The position numbers were made by a program, and so were the translations under genes. A stretch of 64,000 bases of DNA from G965227875 sp965227875 (GTDB lineage Bacteria; Pseudomonadota; Alphaproteobacteria; Rhizobiales; JAJFHC01), in the NCBI GenBank assembly GCA_965227875.1, contig OZ245783.1:620001-684000 (forward strand). The letters are read 5' to 3'. This document shows positions 1 to 8,527 of this stretch, piece after piece (the stretch's first letter is position 1; the number at the start of each line of letters is the position of its first letter). Under the pieces are notes generated by a model. It was not told where the DNA came from and did no database searches. It saw only the letters and a list, made by a program, of their open reading frames with translations.

Positions 1-588
1 CCGGATGCCTGCCGTCCCTTTTCCAGGGGCCGCAACGGAATGGTCCTCGGTGAAGGCGCGGCGATCCTCGTCCTGGAATCCGAGGACGCGGCGACGCAAC
101 GCGGTGCGAACGCCCTGGCCACGCTCGCCGGCTACGGCACGACGAGCGACGCCGCCGACCTGGTTCGCCCGGACGTGAACGGTGCGGCCAGAAGCATGAA
201 GACGGCCCTGGACGATGCCGGTATCGCGCCCGGCGACATCGGCTACATCAACGCCCACGGAACGGCGACCATCCTGAACGATGTCACGGAATCCGCGGCG
301 CTCGACAAGGTGTTCGGCCCCCGCGCCGGTGACGTGCCAGTGTCCTCGACCAAGCCGATCCATGGCCACACGCTGGGTGCGGCCGGCGCGATCGAATTCG
401 TCGTCACGGTATTCGCGCTGCGTGAACAGACACTCCCTCCGACCATCAACTGGAAGGAAGAGGACCCGAAATGCGTTCTCGACATGATCCCCGGCGGGGC
501 GCGACCGGCGGAATTCCGCGCCGCCATGTCGAACTCGTTCGCCTTCGGCGGGATCAATGCCACCCTGGTCGCGACACTGGGGGCATGA
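1..588 (+). CDS. Beta-ketoacyl-ACP synthase, KAS II-like, C-terminal part (5' end outside window)
   Basis: The reading frame is open from base 1 and ends at TGA 586-588, so only the C-terminal ~195 residues are present. Visible KAS landmarks are the 'GMVLGEGAA' segment after the missing active-site Cys region, the first catalytic His in 'NAHGTAT', the second in 'GHTLGAAGAIE', and the terminal 'NSFAFGGINAT' glycine loop. The family condenses acyl-ACP with malonyl-ACP in the cytoplasm. The first His motif reads HGTAT where HGTGT is usual, which fits a specialised KAS of a secondary lipid or polyketide pathway rather than housekeeping FabF (inference). Two hotdog-fold genes follow on the same strand, suggesting a local condensation/dehydration module. 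The catalytic Cys cannot be checked because it lies upstream of the window. Confidence 0.9.
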   Translation, partial: PDACRPFSRGRNGMVLGEGAAILVLESEDAATQRGANALATLAGYGTTSDAADLVRPDVNGAARSMKTALDDAGIAPGDIGYINAHGTATILNDVTESAALDKVFGPRAGDVPVSSTKPIHGHTLGAAGAIEFVVTVFALREQTLPPTINWKEEDPKCVLDMIPGGARPAEFRAAMSNSFAFGGINATLVATLGA

Positions 589-621
589 ACCGGCAAGCTT
601 CACGGGACACATGGGCGGGAG

Positions 622-1038
622 ATGGCTGAGGACCGTCACTTCGACATCGGATGGTTCGACGTCACGACGGATCACGCTTCCGTCTCGGCTTTCGCAAGAG
701 CCGTCGATCTGGCCGGATCCATGGAATCCGAAGCGGTTCCCTTCACCTATCCCGTCCGCTGGCTGGCGGATCCGGCCGTGCGGGAGATCATACGCACCGA
801 GGCGGAGCCAGCGGGCGGCGTGCTCATCCACGAGAGCCAGACGATCGTCTGCCACATCCCCCTCGTTCGCGACCGCACCTACCGGATGAAGGCCGAAGGC
901 CGCGTTTCCTCCGCCCGGCGCGATCGGCTGACGATCACGGCGATCGTGGAGGACGACGCCGGACGGCGTGCCGCGGAGCTGGAATGCGTCCTGCTGGCCG
1001 TGCCGCGCCCCGGCCATGCGGAAACATGCGATGAGTGA
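622..1038 (+). CDS. Hotdog-fold (MaoC/FAS1-dehydratase-like) protein
   Basis: 138 residues starting MAEDRHFD, 33 bp after the ketoacyl synthase gene. The pattern (a basic 'YPVRWLADPAVRE' stretch, 'HESQTIVCHIPL', then strand-rich 'YRMKAEGRV' and 'DRLTITAIVED') resembles the N-terminal non-catalytic hotdog half of two-subunit MaoC-type hydratases. It overlaps the next gene by 8 bp, so the two are probably translationally coupled and may form a heterodimer. No catalytic Asp/His signature is visible here; that sits in the following protein. The assignment rests on pattern and context rather than a firm family match. Confidence 0.6.
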   Translation: MAEDRHFDIGWFDVTTDHASVSAFARAVDLAGSMESEAVPFTYPVRWLADPAVREIIRTEAEPAGGVLIHESQTIVCHIPLVRDRTYRMKAEGRVSSARRDRLTITAIVEDDAGRRAAELECVLLAVPRPGHAETCDE

Positions 1039-1429
1039 TCCCTGCGCCGCACCCGGTACACGTCTGCCAGAATTGCATTTGCCCCCCATCGACACAGGCG
1101 CGCTCAGGGCCTATGCGGACGCCTCGCTCGACGACAACCCCGTGCATACCGATCCCGGCCTCGCCGCAACCGCCGGCCTCGACGGCCTGCCCGTCCAGGG
1201 GATGCTGATCATGGCGCAGTTTCAGACCATGGTCGAACGCTGGCGGGGCGACCTGCACATCGTGAAAATGGAAACCCGGTTCATGCGTCCTCTCTACGCC
1301 GGCGACACCATGACGGTCGAGGGCCGGGTGGTCCAATCGGGTACGCAGACCGCGATACTCAGGCTCGTGGCGCGCAACGGGGCGGGGAGCCCCGTCAGCA
1401 TCGCCGGCGTCCATGTCACCGCATCATGA
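1031..1429 (+). CDS. MaoC-like (R)-specific enoyl-CoA/ACP hydratase
   Basis: About 132 residues from ATG 1031, which overlaps the previous stop by 8 bp; a longer in-frame extension back to 968 lies inside the upstream gene and is disfavoured. The catalytic hotdog signature 'YADASLDDNPVHTDPGLAA' (Asp...Asn-Pro-x-His, as in R-hydratases) is near residues 31-49, followed by the conserved Gly-rich 'GLPVQGML' helix region and 'RFMRPLYAGDTM'. The family dehydrates 3-hydroxyacyl or hydrates 2-enoyl thioesters. With the preceding KAS and partner hotdog gene it would supply the dehydration step of a short acyl-elongation pathway (inference). The next gene is convergent and overlaps its end by a few bases. 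Confidence 0.8.
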   Translation: MSDPCAAPGTRLPELHLPPIDTGALRAYADASLDDNPVHTDPGLAATAGLDGLPVQGMLIMAQFQTMVERWRGDLHIVKMETRFMRPLYAGDTMTVEGRVVQSGTQTAILRLVARNGAGSPVSIAGVHVTAS

Positions 1430-2389
1430 CGGTCCGGCCGGCCCGCCCACCGTCCACCGATCCGCCATGGCCCGGATCATGATCGTGTTGTTGCGCATTT
1501 CCGGGATGCCGTCGCCACGGTTGATCAGACCCAGGCTCGAAGACTTGTAGAGTTTCCGGTGCTGCTTCGGTGGAAACGGGATCCGCTTCGCCGCGATCAC
1601 GTACTTGCGCGCCCTGCACTGGCCGCTCAGCCACACGTCGTCGACGAAAAAGGCGGCTTCGGGCATGCCGTCGTAGTCGACGAGATCTTCCCTGTCGAAA
1701 AAGCGCGGCTTGACGAGATAACCCGAAAGCCCCTGGAAGATGTCGACCTCGTACGGGTCCCGAAGCCGGGTGGCGCGGACCGGGGCCGGCGGTTGCATCA
1801 GAAGGTTCGACATGATCGTCGTCGGCCGGTCCGTCAGGTCCTCCGGCACGACCCAGCCACTCATGGCGTGTGCGTCGTCCGGGTGGTCCGCGGACGCCGC
1901 GTCGAGATCCTCGATCAGGTTCGGCGGATAGATCCGGTCATCGTCGACAACGACGATTTTCTGCTCCGGTTCGTGCGACAGGAGGGACGGTATGGCCTTC
2001 GTCGCAGGACCCCAGTCACGACAGGGCACGATCGTGACCCTCGACAGGGTCCGCAGGCGGTCCGGTACAACGTAGGCCGTACCTTCGCGAATGGAACGGT
2101 CCGGGACATTCAGGAGGATTTGCCGGGGTGCCACGCTCTGCGCGAGCAGGCTCTTGAGTGCCCTGTCGATATGGTCGATACGGCTGGGAATGGTCGTCAG
2201 CGACACGACAACTTCTGACTGGCGCGGGTTCTCCGCGCACGATCGGTCAAGAGACGCCAGGTCCGCCCTCGCGAGCCTGATTTCATCCAGCAGATCAGGC
2301 AGCAGGTGCTCCCCGTCGAAGAAACGGTGGACGAAATAGGCCAGTGCCGCGAGCGCGACAAGACCTGTGACGACGATTGCGGCTGTCAT
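1424..2389 (-). CDS. Membrane-anchored glycosyltransferase-like protein
   Basis: 321 residues from ATG 2389-2387, which overlaps the upstream gene's stop in an ATGA arrangement; the longer frame to 2725 is out-of-frame shadow of that neighbour. One N-terminal hydrophobic anchor (residues ~3-21) is followed by a helical linker and a GT-A-like domain that starts 'VVVSLTTIPSR' (residues ~60-70). It has a DxD-type metal/nucleotide motif in 'IVVVDDDRIYPP' and a later 'FFVDDVW'. This pattern is typical of bacterial GT2-like proteins of polysaccharide loci. Acceptor and donor are unknown. It is the last gene of a reverse-strand cluster with a DUF1647-like protein and a CDP-alcohol phosphatidyltransferase, pointing to glycolipid or surface-glycan synthesis. 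Confidence 0.65.
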   Translation of the reverse strand: MTAAIVVTGLVALAALAYFVHRFFDGEHLLPDLLDEIRLARADLASLDRSCAENPRQSEVVVSLTTIPSRIDHIDRALKSLLAQSVAPRQILLNVPDRSIREGTAYVVPDRLRTLSRVTIVPCRDWGPATKAIPSLLSHEPEQKIVVVDDDRIYPPNLIEDLDAASADHPDDAHAMSGWVVPEDLTDRPTTIMSNLLMQPPAPVRATRLRDPYEVDIFQGLSGYLVKPRFFDREDLVDYDGMPEAAFFVDDVWLSGQCRARKYVIAAKRIPFPPKQHRKLYKSSSLGLINRGDGIPEMRNNTIMIRAMADRWTVGGPAGPS

Positions 2390-3309
2390 GTAGCGGTCCC
2401 CCCGGTTCCGTCGGAACCCTTGCCGCCGGGTGGTGTCTGACGAAGGTCCTGAACCACCAGGTAGAGATGATCGATGCGCTTCTTGACCGTGTAATAGGCC
2501 CGGGCCAACGGGTCCGCCCAACGCGGCAGCGTCGGCGGAATCTTGTTTCTCGACGTCATCCAGCGAATGGGGTTCCGCGAGCTGATGTCGATCTCGCCGT
2601 CGTTGAGCCTCAAAGCCCCCGCGTCTTCGAGCTTGTAGAGAAGCACGGTCATCACGGCCTGGTCGGCATTGTGGAGCGGCGTCGACGGCAGGAAGACATC
2701 CGGATCGAGCGCCAGGTCTCCCCATTGCGCGGCGAGTGCGCGGGCCCCGTCATGCCGGGCATCCAGACCGAGCATGCCGGCGAATCGCACCGGTCGTTCC
2801 GCACAGTCCGGTGTCGCGTCCAGCAGGGCCATGACGGCGGGGTCGCAGCGTATGGACATGGGCGACTGGCCGATGGTGGTGTAGGTCCCGTAACGGTCGA
2901 GCACCGAAATCGGCTCGTCGAGTCCCGTCTTGAAGATCGTCGCGCTGTCGAACCAGAACAGGGAACCCTCGCATTCGTTCAGGACCTCCCTGATGATGAT
3001 CGGCTTCCACGCATAGGTCTGGTGGTTCAGCCGGACATGCTCGGGAAAGGCGTCGAAATCGAACGTACGGAATTCGCACCAGTCATAGCGCTGTTCCAGA
3101 AACCGGCGGACGCTGTCCGTCAGTCCCAGATCGTAGGCAATGAACCTGTGGACACGGTGCAGGCCGTGGCGCTCGGCGCTGAGCAGCATCTGGTCGAGGC
3201 ACCGGGAAAAAGCGTAATCCGCAGCGGACACGATGACCGCCGGTTGCGCTTCTCCCGGCCGTGCCGCCTCTCCGTCTGCGACCGGTGCTGCCTGTCCCCG
3301 TTGCGTCAT
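2386..3309 (-). CDS. DUF1647-like putative glycosyltransferase
   Basis: 307 residues if started at ATG 3309, chosen because AAGGAG lies about 8 nt upstream; the frame stays open to 3531 but that part overlaps the upstream gene's end. The core resembles nucleotide-diphospho-sugar transferase-like proteins of the DUF1647 type: 'VIVSAADYAFSRCLDQML' at the start of the domain, 'TYAWKPIIIREVLNE' and 'LFWFDSATIF', then 'HNADQAVMTVLLYK' near the C terminus. The family is poorly characterised; a role in glycan assembly is inferred from fold resemblance and neighbours. It overlaps the next gene by ATGA (2386-2389) and follows the phosphatidyltransferase gene by 35 bp. Confidence 0.6.
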   Translation of the reverse strand: MTQRGQAAPVADGEAARPGEAQPAVIVSAADYAFSRCLDQMLLSAERHGLHRVHRFIAYDLGLTDSVRRFLEQRYDWCEFRTFDFDAFPEHVRLNHQTYAWKPIIIREVLNECEGSLFWFDSATIFKTGLDEPISVLDRYGTYTTIGQSPMSIRCDPAVMALLDATPDCAERPVRFAGMLGLDARHDGARALAAQWGDLALDPDVFLPSTPLHNADQAVMTVLLYKLEDAGALRLNDGEIDISSRNPIRWMTSRNKIPPTLPRWADPLARAYYTVKKRIDHLYLVVQDLRQTPPGGKGSDGTGGTAT

Positions 3310-3344
3310 CGCAAAAGCGTCTCCTTGAAGGTCTCGAGACTCAT

Positions 3345-4100
3345 TCAGGGCATCTTCCGGATGATCTGGAATTGCGCGATCGCGACATCGACGACCGTCA
3401 CGGCGAAGAGAAACGCAAGGTAGAGATCGAGCACGCCCAGCAGCCATGACAGGAAGCCGAGGATGGCATAGTGCTGGTCGATGCTCGAGAAAAGCGCCCA
3501 AAGGAGCGACCGCAGGGAAAATTCCCGCCACGGGGACACGGACGCTGTCTCCGAATCCCCGGCGTCATGTTCCCTGAGCCCCCATTCCCGGCAAAGCCTG
3601 GTGAAGATCACGATCCACGCGGTGACCAGCATCAACCCGAGATAGTCCATCCCCAGCCGTGACAGCACGACCGACGGTTCGACGAGCCTGTCAGCCAGGT
3701 ACCCGAGTGCCCCGTAGAAGACGAACCGGTGAACGACGTCGAACGCAAAATCGCAATAGTGCCCGATGGCCGATGTCTGGCCGGATACCCGGGCGAGGTC
3801 CCCGTCGACGCAGTCGAGCAGCGCATAGAGAAGCCCCAACACGGTGACGACGACCAGAGCGTCTTGGGGCGCGACCGTCAGCGCGACCACCACGATGGCG
3901 GGGTTGATCAGGCCGGCCGCTATTGTGACGGCGTTCGGACGCACGCCCAGCCGGCCGAGCAGGGCCGCGATCACGAAGGAGGGCGGCCGATAGATCAGGA
4001 CCGTGCCCGGGTCCGTCTCCAGTTCCCGGGCGAGCTTGGTGGCGCCATAGGCCCGCGCCACATCCCGCACCGATACCTCTCTGGCGGGCCGCACTGTCAC
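3345..4100 (-). CDS. CDP-alcohol phosphatidyltransferase family protein
   Basis: 251 residues. The full catalytic fingerprint DG-x2-AR-x8-G-x3-D-x3-D is present with exact spacing: D99-G100, A103-R104, G113, D117 and D121. Several hydrophobic helices surround it, as expected for this integral membrane family, which moves a phospho-alcohol group between CDP-linked lipids and alcohols (phospholipid or phosphoinositol synthesis). A soluble ~35-residue N-terminal segment precedes the membrane part. The substrate cannot be read from sequence. Neighbouring glycosyltransferase-like genes on the same strand suggest a role in a modified phospholipid or lipid-linked glycan. Confidence 0.85.
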   Translation of the reverse strand: MTVRPAREVSVRDVARAYGATKLARELETDPGTVLIYRPPSFVIAALLGRLGVRPNAVTIAAGLINPAIVVVALTVAPQDALVVVTVLGLLYALLDCVDGDLARVSGQTSAIGHYCDFAFDVVHRFVFYGALGYLADRLVEPSVVLSRLGMDYLGLMLVTAWIVIFTRLCREWGLREHDAGDSETASVSPWREFSLRSLLWALFSSIDQHYAILGFLSWLLGVLDLYLAFLFAVTVVDVAIAQFQIIRKMP

Positions 4101-4149
4101 GGAACCCGCGCCGCCCTGGCGTCACCCGGCGATGAGAACCGGCAGGACG

Positions 4150-4944
4150 TCATTCGGAATGCCCGTCACGCTCGAACAGGAAGAGCTCATACGCGAAACT
4201 CACGAGATAGACGAGGAAGAGCAGGATCAGAACGACTTCGAAGTTTACGAAAAAGGCGTGGACCGCCGCCTGGGGGACGGGAAGCGGTTCGTTGCGGACC
4301 AGGTAAACCACGAGATAGACGACCGCCGAGAGGGCCACGATCACGGAAAACCGGACACGCGCGGCGATCAGGCCCGTCCTGCAATAGGAGGGCAGCAGTG
4401 CCGCACGCCGCTGCAGGAGGCGGCTGACGTAGCCGCTCAGCGAAATGCTCACCGCATGGCCGAAGAACAGCAGATAGCTGCCCGTCATGTGCAGCGGGAC
4501 GCTTACGCGGGACGGGTAGTTGCTCAGCAGGAGCAGGCCGATCGCCGCAAGAAACTGCAGAAAGAGCGCCATCGCCACGAACGTCCGCATGGCGTTGATC
4601 TTCGGATCGGACCGGAAGGCGTCCCGGTCGACGATGGCGAGATGCATTTTCGAAATCCGCAACACGGCCAGACCAAGCAGAATGGCGGCCGGCCACATCA
4701 GAAGGGCGAACACCTCGCCCACAAACGGATCGCCGATCGTCTGGCTTACGCTGGGCGTCTCGATCGCGACCTCGCCGGGATGTCGCGCCGCGAACTGGAA
4801 CTTCGCCCAGAACATGCCGAAGACGACGATCAGCGGACCGAGAACGGCGGTCGACGCCCACACCGCTGCGATCAGCGGGCTCGATGCTCCCGCGACAGGC
4901 GACGCCTTGGCATTCTTCAGCAATTGTGCATGGTTATCGGTCAT
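4150..4944 (-). CDS. Frag1/DRAM/Sfk1-like multi-pass membrane protein
   Basis: 264 residues with about six predicted hydrophobic spans (roughly 25-45, 78-97, 117-140, 150-172, 195-213 and 225-252). The central 'LHMTGSYLLFFGHAVSISL' segment and overall layout recall the Frag1/DRAM/Sfk1 superfamily, whose eukaryotic members act in GPI-anchor remodelling; bacterial members are uncharacterised. It lies 49 bp upstream of the phosphatidyltransferase gene on the same strand and probably heads that operon. The family call is tentative; the membrane topology is the firm part. Confidence 0.5.
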   Translation of the reverse strand: MTDNHAQLLKNAKASPVAGASSPLIAAVWASTAVLGPLIVVFGMFWAKFQFAARHPGEVAIETPSVSQTIGDPFVGEVFALLMWPAAILLGLAVLRISKMHLAIVDRDAFRSDPKINAMRTFVAMALFLQFLAAIGLLLLSNYPSRVSVPLHMTGSYLLFFGHAVSISLSGYVSRLLQRRAALLPSYCRTGLIAARVRFSVIVALSAVVYLVVYLVRNEPLPVPQAAVHAFFVNFEVVLILLFLVYLVSFAYELFLFERDGHSE

Positions 4945-5061
4945 CGTCGTCAGTATACATCACGCGATTGCGGCTGTTTTCTCCGATCGCGGCTTGCGGA
5001 CCGCAATTTTTCATGGCATCCGCGGCCTGGACCGCCGGGAACCCTCTCCCGGAGCCGAGGC

Positions 5062-5721
5062 ATGCCGACCCGTAACCGCCACGAACCCGAACCATCTATG
5101 GCAACACCGCGCGAAAAGCTATCCTATCTTGCCCGCTACTTTGCCCGTCTTGCCAGGCGCGAACCCTCTCCCGACCTCTTTCTCGACGAGAAGCTCGGCA
5201 GGATAGAACGCTACTACGGGCCGGACTGCCTCGATGTGGGGTGCGGTTACGGCCGGTTCGCGTCCGTCCTGCAGCAGCGCGGGATCGACGTGACCGGGAT
5301 CGACGTGGTCGACCGGAACCGGTACCCGGACGTCAGGACCGTCGGGTTCGACGGGACGACCATCCCCTTTCCCGACAGGTCCTTCAGCACAAGCATTCTC
5401 ATGTTCGTGCTGCACCATGCCGAAGAACAGCTCACGCTCCTGAGGGAGGTCGCGCGGGTGACCGCCGGCCACGTGATCATCGCCGAGGACACCATCGAGA
5501 ATCCGCTGGACCGTGTCCTGGCAAACATTCACCTGCATTCCTCCCCATGGGCCAAGGGCCGTGACGGGTTTCATCCTCATCGGGAATGGCTGGAGATTTT
5601 CGACGGTCTCGGCCTCCACGTGCGCGAGAGCTTCGAGATCCCGCGATACAAGGAACCGCTCTATCCGGTTTCGAGACGCATCTACGTTCTGGCGCACGGA
5701 CCCGATGGCCAGCAAGGCTAA
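5062..5721 (+). CDS. SAM-dependent class I methyltransferase
   Basis: 219 residues from ATG 5062, preceded by GGAG at about 7 nt spacing; ATG 5098 (MATPREK) is an alternative start. The SAM-binding motif I 'LDVGCGYGR' is at residues 57-65. Further family features are 'VTGIDVVDRN' (acidic end of beta 2), 'IPFPDRSFSTSILMFVLHHA' (motif II/III) and 'HVIIAEDTIENP' (beta 4/5), the layout of Methyltransf_11-type small-molecule enzymes. The substrate is unknown. It is transcribed away from the reverse-strand envelope operon and overlaps the convergent dioxygenase gene by 4 bp at its stop. Confidence 0.85.
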   Translation: MPTRNRHEPEPSMATPREKLSYLARYFARLARREPSPDLFLDEKLGRIERYYGPDCLDVGCGYGRFASVLQQRGIDVTGIDVVDRNRYPDVRTVGFDGTTIPFPDRSFSTSILMFVLHHAEEQLTLLREVARVTAGHVIIAEDTIENPLDRVLANIHLHSSPWAKGRDGFHPHREWLEIFDGLGLHVRESFEIPRYKEPLYPVSRRIYVLAHGPDGQQG

Positions 5722-7313
5722 CGCCCCAGCCGGTCCCTGACGGCGTTGATCACGCGGTTCAGCCGCGTGTCGGTCTTGCCGTGAAACTCGAACACGAGAT
5801 ACCGGGCAGCCTCTGTGCCGATGTTCCACATGCCGTGCGGTTCGCCGGCGGGAAAAAACGCCACCCCGCGGGACTTGAGAACACGCCCTCCGGTTTCGAG
5901 CATGCCCGACAGCACGACGATCGCGACGTGATAGGAATCGCGATGCGGGGCATATCCGTTATCCGGCTCGAGGTCGGTCACATGGCAGTGCAGCTTGCGC
6001 AGAAGTTTCGTCTCGCCTTCGAAGAGCAGTGTCGCGTCGAACGGCTTCTCCCGGGCTTCCCCTGCCCGCGGTCGCGGATGGTTGACACTCGCGGCCATCG
6101 GCGCCGGGACCTTCCGCGCGGGCCCGATCCAGTCGATCATGAGATAGGTCACGGGCGCGTCGCTCGCGTTCCGGATCGTATGGTGCTGGCCGCCCGGATA
6201 GTACGAGACGCTCCCCGGCTCCAGCCGCTCGACATGCACGGGGTCTCCGTCCGGGCTGTCGGCGAGCACGATTTCCGCCTCGCCGTCGAGCACCATGAGC
6301 ACCTCCTCGCGCTCATGGGCATGGGGCGTATGCGGGCAATGGCCCGGTGAAAGCACCGACACGTGGCAGTTCACCTTGTCGAGGTCGACGGTCCTGCCGT
6401 CGAACAGGTGCCGGGCCTTCCAGCCCTCTTCCGGATCGTCGCCGAGCGTCTCGTCGAAGGGAACGACTCTGGCGGTCAGCCTGCCGTCCTGTTCGGGAGC
6501 CGCCGGCGCGCCGACAACGTGATTCAGGGTCTCGTCGGCTTTGCCGCAAACCCGGATCACGGGCCGCGGTTCGTCTTCGTTCCAGGCGAACGGCCAGTCG
6601 AAATGCCCTTCCTCGGGTATTCGCACGCGCATGTCCGCGGCTGCGTACTGGAGCACCAGCGCGCTCCTGCTCCCGCGCGCCCGGAGGTTCTCCGTCGTGT
6701 GCCATGTCCTGCCGTCGAGGAGCAGCGCTTGCCCGTCCCCGATGTCCGGCCAGACGAGTTCCGCCTCCGGTTCGATCTCCCGTGCCCAGTTCAGCACGTC
6801 TTCGGTCGTCGTTTGCCCGCGCCCACGGTTCTTTTCCGACCGGACCTGCTGTACCGACTTGCCAAGGATATGGGACCGCGAAATGACCTGCATGGCGGAT
6901 TCGCGGCAGGTGTTGTCGAGCCCGAGCCACACGGTGACGAACCGGCTGTCGGGCGCGTGCGATTCCGTATCGGTGTGCCAGGGATGGGTCTCACCCGGCG
7001 GACGGGTGATGACGTGCGCACCCGACAGGATGATGTCCGGCCCCAGGAGTTTTTTCAGGGCGGCGACCAGCGGAGGCCGCGTCACGTGCCAGTGCAACAT
7101 GTGATCGTGGGGAGCGAGGTTCTTGTACCAGGCATCGGGCTGCACCGCGGATGTCTCATGCAGGTGAAGCAGCAACGCCCAGCTTTCCTCGGGTGTCATC
7201 AGATCGACGGGCCCGAAACAGCCATCCCGCCGGAAGGCCTCGACCCAAGGGGTTTGCTCGTCTCCGAGTTGGGAAATGGTCACCCTGTCACGCATCTGGC
7301 CGGAAACTGTCAT
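5718..7313 (-). CDS. Phytanoyl-CoA dioxygenase domain fused to two cupin domains
   Basis: 531 residues. The N-terminal half is a PhyH-type Fe(II)/2-oxoglutarate oxygenase: the HxD facial-triad motif is H113-T-D115, the distal His is H205 in 'GRTWHTTENL', and an Arg for the 2-oxoglutarate carboxylate follows (R211 or R216). The C-terminal half holds two cupin barrels, one around residues 335-410 ('PHTPHAHEREEVL', 'YYPGGQHHTI') and one around 440-520 ('YAPHRDSYHVAIVVLSG', 'FFPAGEPHGMWNI'). The first cupin has a good set of metal-ligand His residues and the second fewer. The likely role is hydroxylation of a small molecule or lipid precursor. The gene is divergent from the secreted-protein gene at 7530. 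Confidence 0.8.
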   Translation of the reverse strand: MTVSGQMRDRVTISQLGDEQTPWVEAFRRDGCFGPVDLMTPEESWALLLHLHETSAVQPDAWYKNLAPHDHMLHWHVTRPPLVAALKKLLGPDIILSGAHVITRPPGETHPWHTDTESHAPDSRFVTVWLGLDNTCRESAMQVISRSHILGKSVQQVRSEKNRGRGQTTTEDVLNWAREIEPEAELVWPDIGDGQALLLDGRTWHTTENLRARGSRSALVLQYAAADMRVRIPEEGHFDWPFAWNEDEPRPVIRVCGKADETLNHVVGAPAAPEQDGRLTARVVPFDETLGDDPEEGWKARHLFDGRTVDLDKVNCHVSVLSPGHCPHTPHAHEREEVLMVLDGEAEIVLADSPDGDPVHVERLEPGSVSYYPGGQHHTIRNASDAPVTYLMIDWIGPARKVPAPMAASVNHPRPRAGEAREKPFDATLLFEGETKLLRKLHCHVTDLEPDNGYAPHRDSYHVAIVVLSGMLETGGRVLKSRGVAFFPAGEPHGMWNIGTEAARYLVFEFHGKTDTRLNRVINAVRDRLGR

Positions 7314-7529
7314 TGATCCTGACGAACCGCAAGGTCCGGTGACGAAAGCAACATGATCGCCGTTCCGACATCGGGAGACAAGATTCTCCAGGATTTATCT
7401 GCAACGAAATCAGTTACTTGGATGATCCCGGAGTGAGGCGCAAGGTTTTTTTGAACCATTTTGGCGCCGGTGGCGACCTACCGGATGAAACGTCCACATG
7501 GGGGCGGGAAATCTGAAAGGAACACTTCG

Positions 7530-8396
7530 ATGACCACGCGCAGCACATACAACACCATCAGGACCACCATTCTGGCAGCCGCTTCCGTGATTCTTGTCGG
7601 TGCCGCCACCGCTCATGCCCAGAACGCGACCATGAGCGCAACGAACCCGTCGACCGGTATCACGACGACGGTCGTCAGCAATGGGGACGGCACACGCACC
7701 GTCACGCGCACCGACGCCAACGGCAATGTGATCGGCCAGCCCGAGATTCGCGGCAACGAGCGCGACTCTGCATCGAGCACCAACACCGAAACCGGCGAGA
7801 CCACCACCGCCACGGACAATGGCGACGGCACGCGCACCGTTACCCGTACCGACGCCAACGGCAACACGACGACCTGGCAGTCCGGCAACGAGCCCGATTT
7901 CGCCAGCAGCACGGACAAGAACACCGGCGTCACGGTCACGTCGATCGGCATCGGCAACGGCAAGCGTCTCGTCGTGGTCACCGACAAGTCAGGCAAGGTC
8001 GTGGGCGCCTATCCCGCCGGCTTCGAGCCCGACTTCGCGGTGTCCACGAACACCGAGACCGGCGAACGGGTCACCGCGGTCGACGACGGCAATGGCGGCC
8101 GCAAGGTCACCAGGCGTAACCTGACGTTCAAGGAAGCTTTCGCGGAAGCCAAGGCCAACGGGCTCGCCACGTTCCGGTACAAGGGCAAGCTCTACACGAC
8201 CGAAACCCGCAAGAGGAACACGACGCGCACCCGCACCTATGCCCGCCGCAACGACCGGTCCCGTCCGGCCCGCCGCAACCAGCAAGACTCGGCAGCGGCC
8301 GCGATGTTGTTCTCGACCATCGCCCTGGGCGCCCTCTATGCGACCCACAACAACCGCGGACACCGCCATGGTTACAGCCACGGTTACGGCCACTGA
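7530..8396 (+). CDS. Secreted repeat protein with Thr/Asp/Gly-rich repeats and His-rich tail
   Basis: 288 residues from ATG 7530, chosen because GAAAGGAA lies just upstream; the frame is open to 7461. A Sec signal peptide is clear (hydrophobic core ending 'ATAHAQ', residues ~12-31). The mature part has at least four imperfect repeats of ~35-40 residues built on 'NTETGE-TT-DNGDGTRTVTRTDANGN' elements (written here broken), followed by a lysine/arginine-rich segment and a short hydrophobic stretch 'AAAMLFSTIALGALYA'. The C-terminal tail 'RGHRHGYSHGYGH' could bind metal ions. It matches no family I recognise; a periplasmic, surface or outer-membrane location is inferred. An intrinsic terminator follows 48 bp downstream. 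Confidence 0.75.
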   Translation: MTTRSTYNTIRTTILAAASVILVGAATAHAQNATMSATNPSTGITTTVVSNGDGTRTVTRTDANGNVIGQPEIRGNERDSASSTNTETGETTTATDNGDGTRTVTRTDANGNTTTWQSGNEPDFASSTDKNTGVTVTSIGIGNGKRLVVVTDKSGKVVGAYPAGFEPDFAVSTNTETGERVTAVDDGNGGRKVTRRNLTFKEAFAEAKANGLATFRYKGKLYTTETRKRNTTRTRTYARRNDRSRPARRNQQDSAAAAMLFSTIALGALYATHNNRGHRHGYSHGYGH

Positions 8397-8443
8397 ACCC
8401 GAGCGGTGACACGCCATACACAACCCGGCTCTGCCGCAAACGG

Positions 8444-8469
8444 AACCCCGCCCTCACCGGCGGGGTTTT
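8444..8469 (+). terminator. Rho-independent terminator after the secreted repeat gene
   Basis: A 9-bp perfect stem (bases 8444-8452 pair with 8459-8467; AACCCCGCC / GGCGGGGTT) with a 6-nt loop, ending in a TTTT run. Because the hairpin begins with AA it also works as a weaker terminator for the convergent MFS gene on the minus strand. Confidence 0.8.
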
Positions 8470-8527
8470 GTGTCGGGAGATCCACCCTGTTGCATGTAAC
8501 GCGGCCCGGGCGAGGCGACGTCGTCGT

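Noticed and set aside
4132..5061. Long plus-strand open frame upstream of the methyltransferase
   Set aside because: It is the antisense of the Frag1-like membrane gene and has a low-complexity Arg/Asp/His composition typical of GC-rich shadow frames; only the part from 5062 is coding.
7314..7529. Search for CRISPR arrays, tRNAs and riboswitches across intergenic regions
   Set aside because: No regularly spaced direct repeats, cloverleaf-like segments or known riboswitch cores were seen in this or the other gene-free stretches; this was by eye, so weak cases could be missed.
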